Assembly: GCA_963942565.1 (NCBI GenBank)
Contig: OZ012690.1
Coordinates: 16,802,975 to 16,866,974 of the forward strand
Direction: 5' to 3'
DNA length: 64,000 nt
Source: Maea johnstoni
Taxonomy: Eukaryota; Annelida; Polychaeta; Spionida; Magelonidae
The notes under the pieces: generated by a model
What the model was told of the DNA's origin: nothing
Seen by the model: only the letters and a program-made list of their open reading frames with translations
Databases searched by the model: none
Program-made: the position numbers and the translations under genes
Part shown: piece after piece, positions 12,806 to 25,300 of the stretch
Layout: the number at the start of each line of letters is the position of its first letter
Numbering within the stretch: position 1 is the stretch's first letter

Positions 12806-13014
12806 TTAACCCTTATGCTGCTGGTGGCTACTTTGGCCAATACAAAATTATGCAAAAACCGGAAAAAATCATTGAAACCCTGGCATGTGGGTACTCATCT
12901 GAGAGTACTCCGTAACAGCTTTCCAATGATTACCAACATGACAGTGTATAGATTGTTTTCAGAAATCTTTTGCTTTGGACGAAAGTAGCCACCAGCATAA
13001 TATAGAAGGGTTAA
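12806..13014 (+). repeat. piggyBac-like MITE, family D
   Basis: A TTAA..TTAA bounded element of about 205 bp: starts CCCTTATGCTGCTGGTGGCTA, ends TAGCCACC..AGAAGGG, with the internal landmark GGGTACTCATCTGAGAGTA. TTAA targets and CCC/GGG termini are piggyBac hallmarks; it has no ORF of its own. It is one of about 13 copies in the window. Confidence 0.85.
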
Positions 13015-13689
13015 TGATTGCATTATAGTAGAAGCCATCAATGTGCATCTTTCATGCAGAGACAGCATGTGTCTCTTGGGTCGAAACCTCATGCATATGG
13101 AATATGAAATAATGATCAGGCTGAAATTGCTGTTATCAGCTTGATCAATGGTATTACTGGCTATATAGTCAAACCTGCAGTAAAAGGCTGCTGATGCATA
13201 GACAATGCCCTCAGTTGGTAGGGTGTCTTTTTGGCTCTTTGATGTTGTCCTTAAACCCTTAAAAATCATACATCAGGGCACCTTGTGGTGTGCTCCCAGG
13301 CCAGATACAGAAGTGCAATCCTTGTTGGATACACGACATAGTAGTTTGCTTCGAAGGTACAAATTGATGCCTTCAAAAACTGTACCAACCCTTAGGAAAA
13401 TGCCTGAATGTTATTGCTTACATCGGGTACACATTTTACAGATTACATTGGGGTTCATGCAGTTTCATAATATATGTTTGAGAATTATGATTTTAAAGGT
13501 TTTAGCATGACCTACACATTCAACTCGCTGGAAAATTTAGCAGGAACAAAATCAAAGCAATCCATCAAGTTATATTTTGTCAATAAGCCATTAAGTTTCT
13601 TATATATTTTATATATTTAAGATTTTACCACTATATATAGAAATTTCCTAATTCTAAAGTAAAAGGTCTCACTGGTTACTGAAGATATA
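13015..13689. other. intergenic, nothing recognised
   Basis: Contains a possible degenerate family-A fragment around 13218-13290 (GGGTGTCT..CAGGGCACC). Overlapping ORFs on both strands have no domain. Confidence 0.35.
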
Positions 13690-14010
13690 ATACATTTAAC
13701 ACTGCGGTGGCTGCAAACCTGCGATTAACATCAATTTGTGACAAATAAAAGCAGCGAGATTCCGCATTGCATGTTGAACATCCGAACCAATTTCATGCCA
13801 TCTTACACAGAGCTGCGACTGGGGAATAGCTTGCCGACCTCGGCCTTTCATATGCAAAGTTGTCAATCCCAAGAGGACGGATTTATTGGAAAGTGCGGCT
13901 GAGGGCGCGACACTGGCATTGAGGAACCGAGATCGGGTGACCACGGGAGAGAGAGGCAATATGTTTTGACGGACGACCTGACAGGCAGTGCTCGACAGGG
14001 CACTGATGGT
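13690..14010. other. GC-richer patch of unknown role
   Basis: Noticeably richer in G+C and CpG than its surroundings, with several CG dinucleotides between 13790 and 14000. A minus-strand ORF of 87 codons (13696-13959) spans it but resembles no known protein. It could be a small CpG island, an untranslated exon or part of a regulatory element. Confidence 0.4.
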
Positions 14011-14265
14011 GTTAATCCTAATGTAATGAGGATTAACCCTGCAATCCTCGCTTAAGGAGTCTCCACTAATACTAGGATTGCTCTCAAAAATATTCCTTCA
14101 ATGTACAATAGCAGAATCAAGAAGCCTAAGTAGCATTGGAAGCGTTAATCCTCATGTAATGAGGATTAACCTCTCCATGCTAGTAGTGCCCTCTAATACT
14201 AGGATTGCACTCAAATCTATTCCTTCAATGTACAATATTAACAGAATCAAAGAGAGAGTCGATTA
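14011..14265. repeat. 133-bp tandem duplication, each unit headed by a TAATCC/GGATTA palindrome
   Basis: Two units start at 14011 and 14144. Unit 2 opens with the exact inverted pair GTTAATCCTCAT-GTA-ATGAGGATTAAC (14144-14170); unit 1 has the same pair with one mismatch. Both continue with ACTAGGATTGC and TATTCCTTCAATGTACAAT. TAATCC is the core site of K50 homeodomains (Otx/Pitx/Gsc), so a regulatory reading is possible, but a transposon fragment is equally so. Confidence 0.7.
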
Positions 14266-15201
14266 ATTAAGGCTCTGTCTGTTGATGATGAAGCCTCACC
14301 TAAGTGACTGGCAACTTTGTCACATTCCATGTGCAGTGTTAAGGGACAATAAGCAGTCAACACGGCAATGCCTTAGACCACACAGCCATCAGGGCAGGCA
14401 GGCACAGGAACATTACTTCAAATGTGCATTACTCCAATCTCTTGATTAGACTGCAGCGAGGGCAGTAGCCACTGAACTTGTGAGGATTTATAGAAATAAG
14501 ACCTAATGCTTCCACCTCACACAGATTTCTCCACATCCATTTAATCAATTTACAGGTGGGAACATATATTACTCATAAGAAATTCCTCACACAGAATTAT
14601 TCATTTTATTTTTCTATATTATGAGTTACTGTTCTTTGAGAGAAAAAGTGAAGTTCAGACACTAATTTGAAGGAGAAATGTGAATCAGAACACTACCAGT
14701 AATTACTCAAATATTTAAAAAAATCATTCTCAAGTTATTGTCAAAAGTATCATTAAGGTTCAGATGACTATTTCTGGAGGAACTCTTGAGCATCAATAGC
14801 TTGAAATAAACCTTGGCAATTTCGCACTTCAAGCATTTATTAATTACTTCCTGGCACTGAACTTATACAAATTACAATTTCTTTACATGTAAAAATGTTG
14901 GTCATTTAACTATGAAATATATTTTCCTTCCTGTTCTTTGTTTATCTGGAACAGTATCTCTGTATAGTATGCATGTTCTTATGTATAATGATGGGCAGAT
15001 CATCATATGATGTTATCTAGATTATCTAATTTTCATTTGCTATGTATGCAGTATATTATGTATATACCAAGTTAATCTTGTTTACCTATGTCTGGTCTTG
15101 TTGACCTATGTCTGGTCTTGTATTCAGGGCAGTTAGTTATTACGGCTCGATTGTTTGTTCTAATCTATAATATGCCACATTGACTGCAGACATATAGGCA
15201 T
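14266..15201. other. intergenic, nothing recognised
   Basis: AT-rich, with a short direct duplication of CTATGTCTGGTCTTGT near 15085-15122. No gene supported. Confidence 0.4.
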
Positions 15202-15393
15202 CATATAGTCTTCGCTAGAAAGGTGTCTGGGTGTCATTTGGACACCCAACCCCTCAAAAATCACTCCGAGGACACCTAGCTATTTTTGTGAGGAATTTCT
15301 AAAAATGTCAATTTCAAGCATATAATCCAAATATTTTATTCCTGGCAATTCGGACACCCACTTTCTTTCGATCACCCTCAGGCTCAGTCCCTG
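15202..15393 (+). repeat. hAT-like MITE, family A, 8-bp TSD
   Basis: Starts CATATAGTCTTCGCTAG and ends CAGTCCCTG, with GGGTGTC..GGACACCC and AATTTCAAGCATATAAT blocks inside. Flanks ATAGGCAT (15194-15201) and ATCGGCAT (15394-15401) agree at 7 of 8 bases. Confidence 0.75.
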
Positions 15394-15649
15394 ATCGGCA
15401 TGTTTTGTGCCATACTCATCAGCCTGACTTAATTGTACGGAGCAATTTGCTGTCTAAGATTACAGTTTTCTTTGGACTGAAAATCTGCCAGTATTAATTT
15501 ATATTGGCTTTTATATTTATTGGTAGTTTATCTAATTATTCAATGTATACCAGCATGTTATTTTGATTGACATTTCCTCTGTATTTTTATTTCATTCAAA
15601 TTACTGACACTAGCAGTATATTTATTAAATGATTTCATTCAAATATGCT

Positions 15650-15960
15650 ACCCTTACCAAAATATATCCTAGCTCTAACTCAGAGGGTGATACATCCTAG
15701 TAAAACCTGGAATATATTAGCTCTAGTATAAGCTTTACAGGTAGGAGAAAGCTTTGATTTCCTTGAGGCAATACATCCAAGGTTGTATATGCTAATCCCA
15801 ACCTGTTTAGATTTACAGAAGGTGGGATATTCTTAGTTGAGCTGATACTTTGATTTGCTGACTTTGGAAAGCTGCACCTACCTGGGATGAGCTCATACTT
15901 TTATAATGGTATGGATCCTAGCTAGCTGGAATCTACTTGTACTTTAACTTTGTGATGAAT
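15650..15960. repeat. left subterminal motif array of the CACTA-like unit
   Basis: Repeated variants of (T)GATACATCCTAGCT at about 15663, 15688, 15769 and 15911, plus CCTTGAGGC at 15761. CCTTGAGGC and TGGAATAT also occur on the complementary strand of the right array. Confidence 0.55.
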
Positions 15961-16198
15961 GCCTTGTTTTCAATTCTTAAATGGTGCATGGTGTAATAAG
16001 AACCATTGTGTGCTGTCAGTCATATGTTAGGCTAATATTTTGCCACAGAGTGTGCATACACCTGGTCTTTGAAGTAATTGTCATTAAAATTTACTATCAC
16101 CTTTTCAGATTTAAGATGGTGCAATATCAGATCACCACATGATCTAATACAAACAAGAGTTATAACAAAAGGTACTTAAACATTCATTTTGAAACTGG

Positions 16199-16204
16199 TT
16201 TATT
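16199..16204 (-). terminator. possible poly(A) signal for the transposase gene
   Basis: AATAAA on the minus strand about 855 bp past the stop codon. Its use is inferred from position only; the repeat at 16371-16871 lies between. Confidence 0.25.
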
Positions 16205-16370
16205 ATCAAAACAAAACCAAACAACTTCCAAGCAAATGTTTTTTTTAGAAATGCATTTTCATATTTCAAAAGACTCCAAATGAATAAAAATGTGGATTGA
16301 CAAAAAACGCATGGAGTTTGTATAGTAACAATTTACATTTTTAATAGGTTTCTGAACTAACTCTTCATGC

Positions 16371-16871
16371 CAGGCAACTAGGTTATGATTTTTTACTTGC
16401 CCAGCATTGTTCTGACTTGCCCGAAAAAAAACCTTATCAAATGTTACAATAGCATTTTAAGATTGAAATGGATTTTAATATCACAGAATCAAATTCCTTT
16501 GAATCTGTTGCTTTCCTTGGAATGTCAGGCACCAACATGTTTAAAAACTAACTTGCCATGTCGGGCAAGTAGTTAATGACTTTAACTTGCCCGACATAAT
16601 TTATGGCTTGCCCAAAATAAGTTATAAAATATGCTAGACTGGCATTAATTATTCATCATGGATTTAATGATTTGAAAACCCTTTTCATTTCAATTGCATT
16701 GCATTGTTTGCATATTTCTAGGTATGTTTGCTATTTTTTGTATGAAAATGTGTAGACTGCTCAAAAAATCAGATTGCCCATTTGTGCAGACTAAAATGTA
16801 CTTGCACGAAAGCCCTTTTTTCAAAAATTCCCTTGCCGGGGCAAGTGGGCTAGTACTTATGTCAGTGCCTG
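16371..16871. repeat. MITE-like element with a CTTGCCC motif array
   Basis: Bounded by CAGGCAACTAG and its rough complement TCAGTGCCTG. ACTTGCCC or its complement GGGCAAGT occurs repeatedly inside, often next to a CGACAT/ATGTCG block. No clear target duplication. It lies just downstream of the transposase stop, so it is probably a later insertion in the larger unit. Confidence 0.45.
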
Positions 16872-17058
16872 AATGTGAACACATATCGTTTACAGTACAA
16901 GTATCTTTTGCATATCCCCTGGGGGATTAAAATAGTCTCTGTTTGTACAAGCCTGCTAGGGAAGGAAGGTCATGTTTTCACTTCGGCAGAACAAGACTAT
17001 AAACTGAATACCTTTACCTGCCAAGCACCACAAACCAGTGTGCAACGAAGTTCTAATA

Positions 17059-20000
17059 TTAAGAGAGTTGGCCATGCTGACTAGAAAGCCTGGCAACACA
17101 GGTCACTTTATCATTACCACTTAAATACAAGAGTTTCTCTTTTATGAGCTCTACTGGAAAAACCAAGTGTTCAGGCATATCTATATCTGTCTCCTTAATC
17201 CTAATGATATGGTTGACAATAGGGTGGACAAGTGGGTCCTCATCATCAATGTTGAATTGAGTTCCTACACAAAAGCACTTGTTGCTGTCATGGTGTAGAA
17301 GGTAAAAACCAACTGAAACAATACCCATTCCAGTGTTATCAAGGTCAGCAAGCACTATGTGACCAACTCTGCTAGACAGTCGGGTGTACTGTTTAGAAAA
17401 GTAAGTGATGTTCCCAATGACAACCCGTAGTGCTTTTGAACACGAGCCCAAGCCTGACAATGAAGGAATTTCTAGAAGTTCACACAGTTTTTCACACAGT
17501 TCCATTTCTGGAATAAATTCGGTCACTGCCCCAGCTATTTTGCAGTTGATTGCTTCATGCTTGATTTTCACTTTTCTTCCAATGGACATTAATCTTTGAA
17601 CATAACCCTGCAAATGGGGGTCACTTATGTACTGAGTATCATGACTGAGTCGCTTTAGCGTTTGGATGGACCACAGGATCTGAACACACACATCCCCTGT
17701 GCCATGTACTAGCTTAATCAATGTGCCATTCATGTCTTCAAAGGGAAAACAAGAATAAGCCCACAATGGACCTAGTTGTTTTACATACTGTGTAAGATGA
17801 CTGACATTATGTATATTAAGAGTACAGTTATTCTTGCCATACAAAACCTCAAACTGCTGATAAAATGAAGTGAGTACCATATCTGCTCGGACAAGTTTCT
17901 CCTCATCAATCACATCTGATAGCAATATATAAATGCCTTCTACAAGGAGTGCAAAATGATCAAGATATGGAGGTTGCAAATATTCAAGGAGCGAAGGAAT
18001 AGAATAATACAAAAGCCACATTTGTAACTCATTTGCCTTAAAATGATGCAGATGTTTTTCTAGTTTTCGGGGCATTCTTGGTATTTGGTCAGTGGGTTTC
18101 ATGTTTGTCAATCTTTTATCAATTTCTTTGATGAATTTACCAATAGAGAATGGCTGACTAGAATACCTGGAGGACACATGTAATTTCAATAGAGTCTTTG
18201 TAACACCCAACAAAATGCCATGCATGTAGTCTGGTGGTAAGCCAATTACGACATCAAACCACTCCATCCCATGTAGTGTTGAAATACTCTTGATTCCTTT
18301 CACATTTTTCTTCTCTTCTAGTGCTTTTGCACCATTTTGTAGAATTCCTGCACTTGTTCTGCTGTCAGGCTTGTTTCTCCGGAAAGGGTATACACGTGCA
18401 TGGCCTTTACCTTGGCGTACAACCTCTCCTGGTTCCTCGCATGTAAGACAGCCAAATTCACCATTGTGAGGAACCATTTCCACTAGCATTGCCTTTGCTT
18501 GCAAATCAACGGGTGCACACAAGACAATGCCTTTGCATTGCTGCACATTGTCACAAAAGGAAACCTCAACTCCATTTAATTTCAAATCCACCATGTCTTT
18601 CACAAAAACCTGAAAGAAACTTTGGAAGGCAGGCTTTCCCTGGCCTTGCCAGGTACCCCAAAGTACCATATTTTTCTTAGAAAAACGCTGATTTGGGGGC
18701 AACTCATTTATGACTAAGTACACAGGCCAGATACTGATACCTGATGATTGATAGAGTGGTACACCATCAGTGTTAAAAATGAGAGAAAAATTGTTATTAT
18801 CTGATAGAAAATTCCCAGGTCTTCGCAGTTCTTGATAAAGGCCACCATCCAAAATATCTGTGATCCCTTCTTTTTCCTCACAAGACAGTCTGTATTGCTG
18901 CATGGTTGTAAAAACACCAGGAGCACCTAATATGTCTTTCAGTTGAGACTGGAGAGGGAGACATGCAAAGTATGATTTCCTTTGACGCATTCCATGTTCA
19001 CCCGTTGTGCCTTTATAGCGCTTTCCAGAACAGCCTGGTTGCTGACAATCGATCACTGCCAGATTAGAGGGGAAAAGTGTGGAACACTTGTCACAAATAT
19101 CATAGATTACAGGTTCAACAGTTACAGCTGATGTCTTGAGCTTGAAAAGTGAGATATCTTTTAGACAGTTCACATCCAGCACATTCATTAACCTCATCAG
19201 GTCATCACAGGCACTACCACTAAGATGGTATTTTGTAATGTATGCTAAGACTGCCATACATTTTTCATCGCTTTCTTTAAAACGTTTTTCACCTTTATCT
19301 GCCAACACAGGTATTTCTGAATCAGATTCACTATCATCACTCAATTCTACTGTATCATCATCATCATCCTGTGAACTGTTGCTATCTGAAGATGAGGAGC
19401 TATATGCTTCCATAAAGTTTTCTTCAGGAACTGTTTCTGTAGCACCAGTGTTGAAACTTTCGGCACTGACTTGGTTACATTCACTGTGGCCAGTGGCATC
19501 CAAAGGCTGCCAAGCTGAGTCTGAGTGAGCAGTAAATTCCTGTGTGATATTGTCAGAAGTTGTCTCTTCTGAGGAAGTGTTCTGCTTGGCTTCCCTGTAT
19601 TTCCTTGTACTGACAGGTATCTCCTTGGATGAATCCTTTTCATACACTTTATACTTGGGTAATCCAGCTATAGTTTGAAAATTGAAATAAAGAAGTAATT
19701 AATAATGGTTGAAATTGCCCCATTTTTCATGCCCAAGCACTCTCCTTATGTGAAGAACGAATGCTGAAGCTATCTAACATTTCAGTGGGTCATTATGCGC
19801 TCGGTATGATCCGCAATATAAAGAAAATATAACAGATGCAGGAGCTATCACTTTTACCCACTATATGCAAGCTCAAAAATAAACAACAGTTTCAATAGCA
19901 TTTCAGCTACTATTACAACTTTGTTGTAACCACTTGTCTGGCTGCATCTCACTTTTATAATAGTTGTCATGGTGAACATGAACACTGTATCAGGTGCATT

Positions 20001-22015
20001 ATGGGAAGAGAAATTTAGCACCATGTTCATTATGAACATTTTGACCAATCAGGTGTCAGGAAGGTATTTACTGTGAACTATGTTTTGGGGACGCACAGAC
20101 AATTGGGTTGTTTTGGAGGGATAAGTTAAGATGTTTTAGACTGGACAGAGAGATAGAGAGAGCAACTTTGACAACATATGTCAATCTAGTGTAAGTTGTG
20201 CATTTCAAATAGTTTTCACTGAAGACTTGTAGTGTGTTCATTGTGTTGATGATGACGTCAAGTTCAATCCAAATCATCCAGTGATAAGTAAATATAATAA
20301 CCTGGTCTCAGCTGTCCAGAATCCTTAACTGAGGACTTAAGTGATGAAAAGGAACATTAGTTTTGAATAGTTAAACATTGATCTGGTTATTTTTACTCTT
20401 GAAATATGTGACAGAATTAATGCCAAGGCAAATTTTATCAAATATTTACGATTGAAAATAATCTGAATCATGCATGATTATTCAAAACTAAAGTTGCAAT
20501 ATATTACCAATGAAATTACTAAAGAACTTTGGATAGCTGAAACCATGTTATTCCATTCAGTTGTGGGCGGATGGTTTGGATTGAACATAGATAACTTCAT
20601 GGACAAAAGGATCACATTATAGGCCATCAAAATGACTTTAACATGAAAGTGAGGTATAGGTGAACTTAGCTAGTTGTAACCCATGCTAGATTATTTGCAT
20701 TTTTTACCAATATCCTACTGATGAGTAACTGAAGTTGTCTGCCTGTATTTCAGTCTTCTATTGATTTCATCCAGATGGCTTCTAGTGTGAAAATTACGTT
20801 CACGAAGACATCTAGATCCAATCCAGATCATCCGCTCAGAACTAAATGAAATAACCTGGTTTCCGTGGTCTAGGAGTCTTGTTTTAGTATCCAAGTAGTA
20901 AAATGCAACATTAGTTTTGAATAAATATATGTTGTTCTGGTTATTTTTTGCTTTTGAAATATGACAGAATTTTGACAAAAGCATTTTCAAAATCAAATTA
21001 TTAGGATTAAAAATAATCAGAATCATGCATGATTATTCAAAACTAATGTTGCAATATATTACCTATGAACTTATTAAAGAACTTAGGATAGCTGAAAGCA
21101 TGTTATTCCATTCAGTTGCGGGCGGATGGTTTGGATTGGACATAGATAACTTCATGGACAAAAGGATCACATTATAGGCCATCACAATGAAACTAACATG
21201 AAAGCGAGATATAGGTGAACTTAACTAGTTGTAACCCATGCTAAAGTATTTGCATTATTAATCAATATTCTACAGATGAGTAATTGAATTTGTCTGCCTG
21301 TATTTCACTTTACTGTTAGTTTCATCTAGATGGCTTCTAGTGTGAAAAGGACGTTCATGAAGACATCTAGATCCAATCCAGGTCATCCGCTCTGAATTGA
21401 ATGAAATAACCTGCTTTTTGTGGTATAGGAGTCTTGTTTTAGTATTCAAGTAGTAAAATGCAACATTAGTTTTGAATAAATAGACATTGTTCTGGTTATT
21501 TCTGCTTTTGGAATATGACAGAAATTGGACAAAAGCATTTTCAAAATCAAATTGTTATGATTAAAAATAATATGAATCATACATGATTATTCAAAACTAA
21601 TGTTGCAATATATCACCTATGAACTTACTAAAGAACTTTGGATAGCTGAAACCATGTTATTCCATCCAGTTGTGGGTGGATGGTTTGGATTGGACATAGA
21701 TAACTTCATGGACAAAAGGATCACATTATAGGCCATCAAAATGAAACTAACATGAAAGTGAGATAAAGGTGAACTTGGCTAGTTGAAACACATGCTAGAT
21801 AATTTGCAGACATCATGGGAACAGGAACTATGCATGATATCAGGTATATCAGGCCTATCACTAGATTTAATGAGATAGGAAACAGTTTCAGATGTATGAA
21901 AACAAATGACTTCATCATTACCTGTAATGCCATGCACACTCTGCATGTGGCTCTCTAACCTTTGTTTTCTGCTAAGTACCTTCCCACATATGGTACATTC
22001 ATTGCCATCCTCCAT
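17059..22015 (-). CDS. EnSpm/CACTA (tnp2-type) transposase, 2 exons
   Basis: The predicted 900-residue protein joins exon 1 (22015-21922) to exon 2 (19667-17059). The donor is CAG|GTAATG and the acceptor CTATAG|CTGG, both phase 1, so the frame runs through unbroken. Exon 1 encodes one C2H2 finger (ECTICGK..HMQSVH, residues about 7-28). Next come a Ser/Asp-rich acidic stretch (about 110-150), a Cys cluster (about 223-248) that may bind zinc, and the tnp2 core: TDGVPLYQSSGISIWPVYL (about 331), APVDLQAK (about 416), CLTCEE (about 438) and PPDYMHGILLGV (about 509). The C-terminal half has a DUF4218-like segment (NIHNVSHLTQYVKQLGPLWA). In this family the core cuts and joins transposon ends in the nucleus. 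No internal stop is seen, so it looks intact. It faces the BEN gene across a short gap. Confidence 0.9.
19668..21921 (-). other. single intron of the transposase gene
   Basis: A 2.25-kb intron between the zinc-finger exon and the catalytic exon, mostly filled by the 556-bp tandem repeat. GT..AG borders read on the minus strand. Confidence 0.75.
20160..21790. repeat. 556-bp tandem repeat, about 3 diverged copies, in the transposase intron
   Basis: ACATTAGTTTTGAATA recurs at about 20353, 20909 and 21465, and long blocks (GGCGGATGGTTTGGATTG, ACTTCATGGACAAAAGGATC) recur at the same spacing. The first copy is the most diverged at its left edge. Each unit holds an inverted pair about 150 bp end to end: TGCAACATTAGTTTTGAATA against its complement, exact in copy 2 (20904-21053). 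Confidence 0.85.
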
Positions 22016-22392
22016 TGTAGCCAGAGTATTGCCTTATTAACTAGTTTTATCTTACTGATACATGTGCACTTCATTTGGTAAATGATCACATGGAGCTGTC
22101 TTGTGCCCTGTATCCCCAAACAATAGTCTACCAAGAGCAACTGAAATGAAGGAAGTGATACAAGGCACCAGATATCCCAGTACAGCAGAAAGTGAAAATA
22201 TTTTGCATTCATATTTCTAAAACTGGTGACAAGCTCATGACTGAAGGTAAGTACATTTTAAGTTTTCCAGATAAATGAAAATTAATATCAATAAAAAAAG
22301 AGGATTATCTTATGAGTAGAAAGTAGGTCAACAAATTTTAGCCAATCAGATTCTTTCCCACTATTTAGCCCCTCAAAAAACGTTTTTTCAAC
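22016..22392. promoter_or_regulatory. 377-bp divergent promoter region between transposase and BEN gene
   Basis: The two start codons (22015 minus, 22393 plus) are 377 bp apart and point away from each other. AGCCAATCAG at 22341-22350 is a full CCAAT (NF-Y type) box about 45 bp upstream of the BEN start codon. No TATA box is convincing. A shared promoter would co-express both proteins (inference). Confidence 0.5.
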
Positions 22393-25300
22393 ATGGCTAC
22401 AGGACAGAATGAGTTTGCTGTTTTGGAATGGCCTGATGATGGAAATCAAATTTCCATTCATCACTTAAAACACATTATTAGTCCAAAAAGACCATGGAAT
22501 GAATACCAAGTTGGTGACAGTGGAATGTGTTTGTATCCTGGTGCAGGAGAATGGAGGTACAATATACTTGCTGTGGGAGGTAAGAAGACTTATTTGAGAA
22601 GATCTATTTGAGACTTGATTACAGAACTGAAAGTAGTTCCTTCTTATTTTGAACTATACATGGAAATAAACCTACTCCTAAATATCTCCTACATGTTCTC
22701 TTTGTTCTAGGCTAACATTGGCCTACTTGACATTCACCAAATATCTTATAATATTTCTAAATATCTGGTCAGTCATATATCTTAAATATTTGATTGTACC
22801 ATTAAATTTGTAAGGCTAATGAAAGCCAGGGAAAATTTAATTACAGGCTATCATAATAAGCATAAGGCTGTCCAAATATCGATACATTCATGAAATGGTT
22901 CCAGGAATAAAGTTAACTTGATTAGGTGCTTTTCAATTAAAGAAGTCTTAAGTACAAGAATTTATTTTCATACCAATATGCTGATGGGTGTCTTGTCACT
23001 GTATGGAAAATGGAAAACTTTTTAACCCTATTCATATATTGTTTTTAGAGTCCAGGAATTCCCTGAAGACGAAGTTAGAGAGTATTCTAAAAGGTGAAAT
23101 CTCAAGTGAACATGGTAGGTACATTTTCAGTAAAGTTACTGTCTTTGTAAGCTTATGACTGTACAGTGTTAACTTAACTTAATTATTTTGATATAATTTT
23201 GGTCCAGATTCAAAATCCCTGCCAGGAGAATGAGCAGAAATGCCGCCGAGGTCTACGCCGCAGCTATGTAATTGATAACCAGTGTACTCAGATAAGAGGA
23301 CTGCGCCACTGCACTATCCCTGCAGTAATCACAAATGTTCAGTTACAGCAGCACCTGAGGACTTGTGGCATTGTAGTAGCAAAGTTGTTTTAGTTGACTG
23401 TCACTGTACATTGTCAATCAGGAAATTGATAAATCTGGAACCTCTAATTAAGACAAGTTATATGTTTCTTTTAGTAAAGCAACAGAAGATTAAAGGCCAG
23501 ACTACTGGTAAAAGAAAGAAGGATGGTCCTGCGACAGAAAAAGCTACAACGAAACGCAGAAAGCAAGTTGCACAAGAAGTAACTGGAAAGAAAACAGATG
23601 ATGTGAAAGAAAATTTAAGTAGGTTCTCATACTCCATTCTTACACACTACAAATTTCCTGCACAATCTTCAAAACTCATTACAATTGTTCTCTTTCACAT
23701 TATTCCAAAATGTGAACCACGCAATAATAGTTAAATACAGCACATAATTTATTTTGGTCAGAATCAGAATTGGTCTTTTTTGTTAAGATTGACTTCATCC
23801 CATCAAGTCTAACATCTATTTAGTTTTGTATTCCATATCTCTTTGTGTATCACCATCATCATGTTATTTGGTATCTGTATATCGTAATTTTCAAATATGT
23901 ATTGTTATAATCTACAAATTTGGAGTAAATAAAAGAAACCAACCAACCAATCAAACCTGTCATTGTAAACATTAGTCACATGGTTATAGGTATCTGCATG
24001 TCTTCCCCATCTAAGATATTTGGCAGTGTTATTCATTCCTTTATTTTTTCCACAGAACACCTGAAACATGAATCTGCCCTTGCCGCTGCAGAAGCTATTC
24101 TGGCACTACGTAATCAAGATAAGTCTCCATCCATCACCCCGTCTGTGGTTCCACTGTCTAGTAACCAAATGACCCAACATCAGCCATCTCCAAAATTTGA
24201 ATGCACACCTATAAAACCTAAACACACAGACAATACTCATCAGGAGAGTCCTGCTGTCGCCAGTACAAGCTACTCTTTGAATGAAAGGCTGAGACAGAAT
24301 CCCCAAACATATGCCTGTAGCAGCACGGAAGTAAGGCCTCAGCAGGCTCTTACTTATTTCAACCCAGAGAATACAACCAACCAGGTCAATGGTAACTTCG
24401 AAAACTGGCCGACGCAACAGACATCTGTGGTGGCACCGAGGAGCAACTACACAACTAGCACTCCAATTGAAAAGCAGCTATCAATTGGAAGTGTTGTGTC
24501 ATATGCTGATAATCCGAAGTATTTTGACATGTCAGCCTCAGGTAGCAGCTATATGGATATAAGTGGAGGGGAAGCCAGACAAATGACACAGAACAACGAT
24601 AATTGGTACACAGACGCCTTCAGCACAGTATATGATGGCAACTGGAGGAGTACAGAATACCAAGATCCACCAAATCTGCAAACTTCCTGTCATAGCTGCT
24701 GCGATGGTATTGCCGAAATGAAAAACGAACTATCAAGTCTAAAACATGATGTGGAAAGGCTCAAAAAGAGATTAAAGGTAACACTCACATTTTTGGTTTA
24801 CTTTTACTTTAACCCTGTACTGCTGGTAGCAAGAGATACTGCTTGTTCTTGGGGGTAAGAGTTAGTTTCCACCACCCCCAACCTGCCCAGAAGTAAAAGT
24901 ATTAAGTATATCTTTCCATCTTCATTTTTAATCCCCAAATTATCATATTTATAAACAGTAAAATCTTTTTAAATGACCAATGATCCGAGTTAAATCCAGG
25001 TCTCCCGTGTTTGACTTTGTCCTAAGTCATAATCAAATACACCTATGATCTTTATTCACCAGAATTTCATTATCAATTACCTACGACCTTGGTCTTGAGA
25101 GTGAAGTCAACCATATCGTAAGGTTTGCAAAGACAAGGCAACTTATAATAATGCACATGTATTGAAGGATCAACAAATGAGGGCATCTCTCCTGTTTACC
25201 TCCTATAGAAAGGGATTGGTCCAAGAATCTAAATGAATACTCTTTGCCATAGTATTCGAGCCCTAGCCATGATTACCTGAGTAAACTTCAAAATGAATAC

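Noticed and set aside
13218-13290. Another family-A MITE
   Set aside because: Only loose similarity (GGGTGTCT..CAGGGCACC) and no ends.
23209-23329. Extra exon of the BEN gene
   Set aside because: Its phase conflicts with flanking splice sites; kept only as a low-confidence note.
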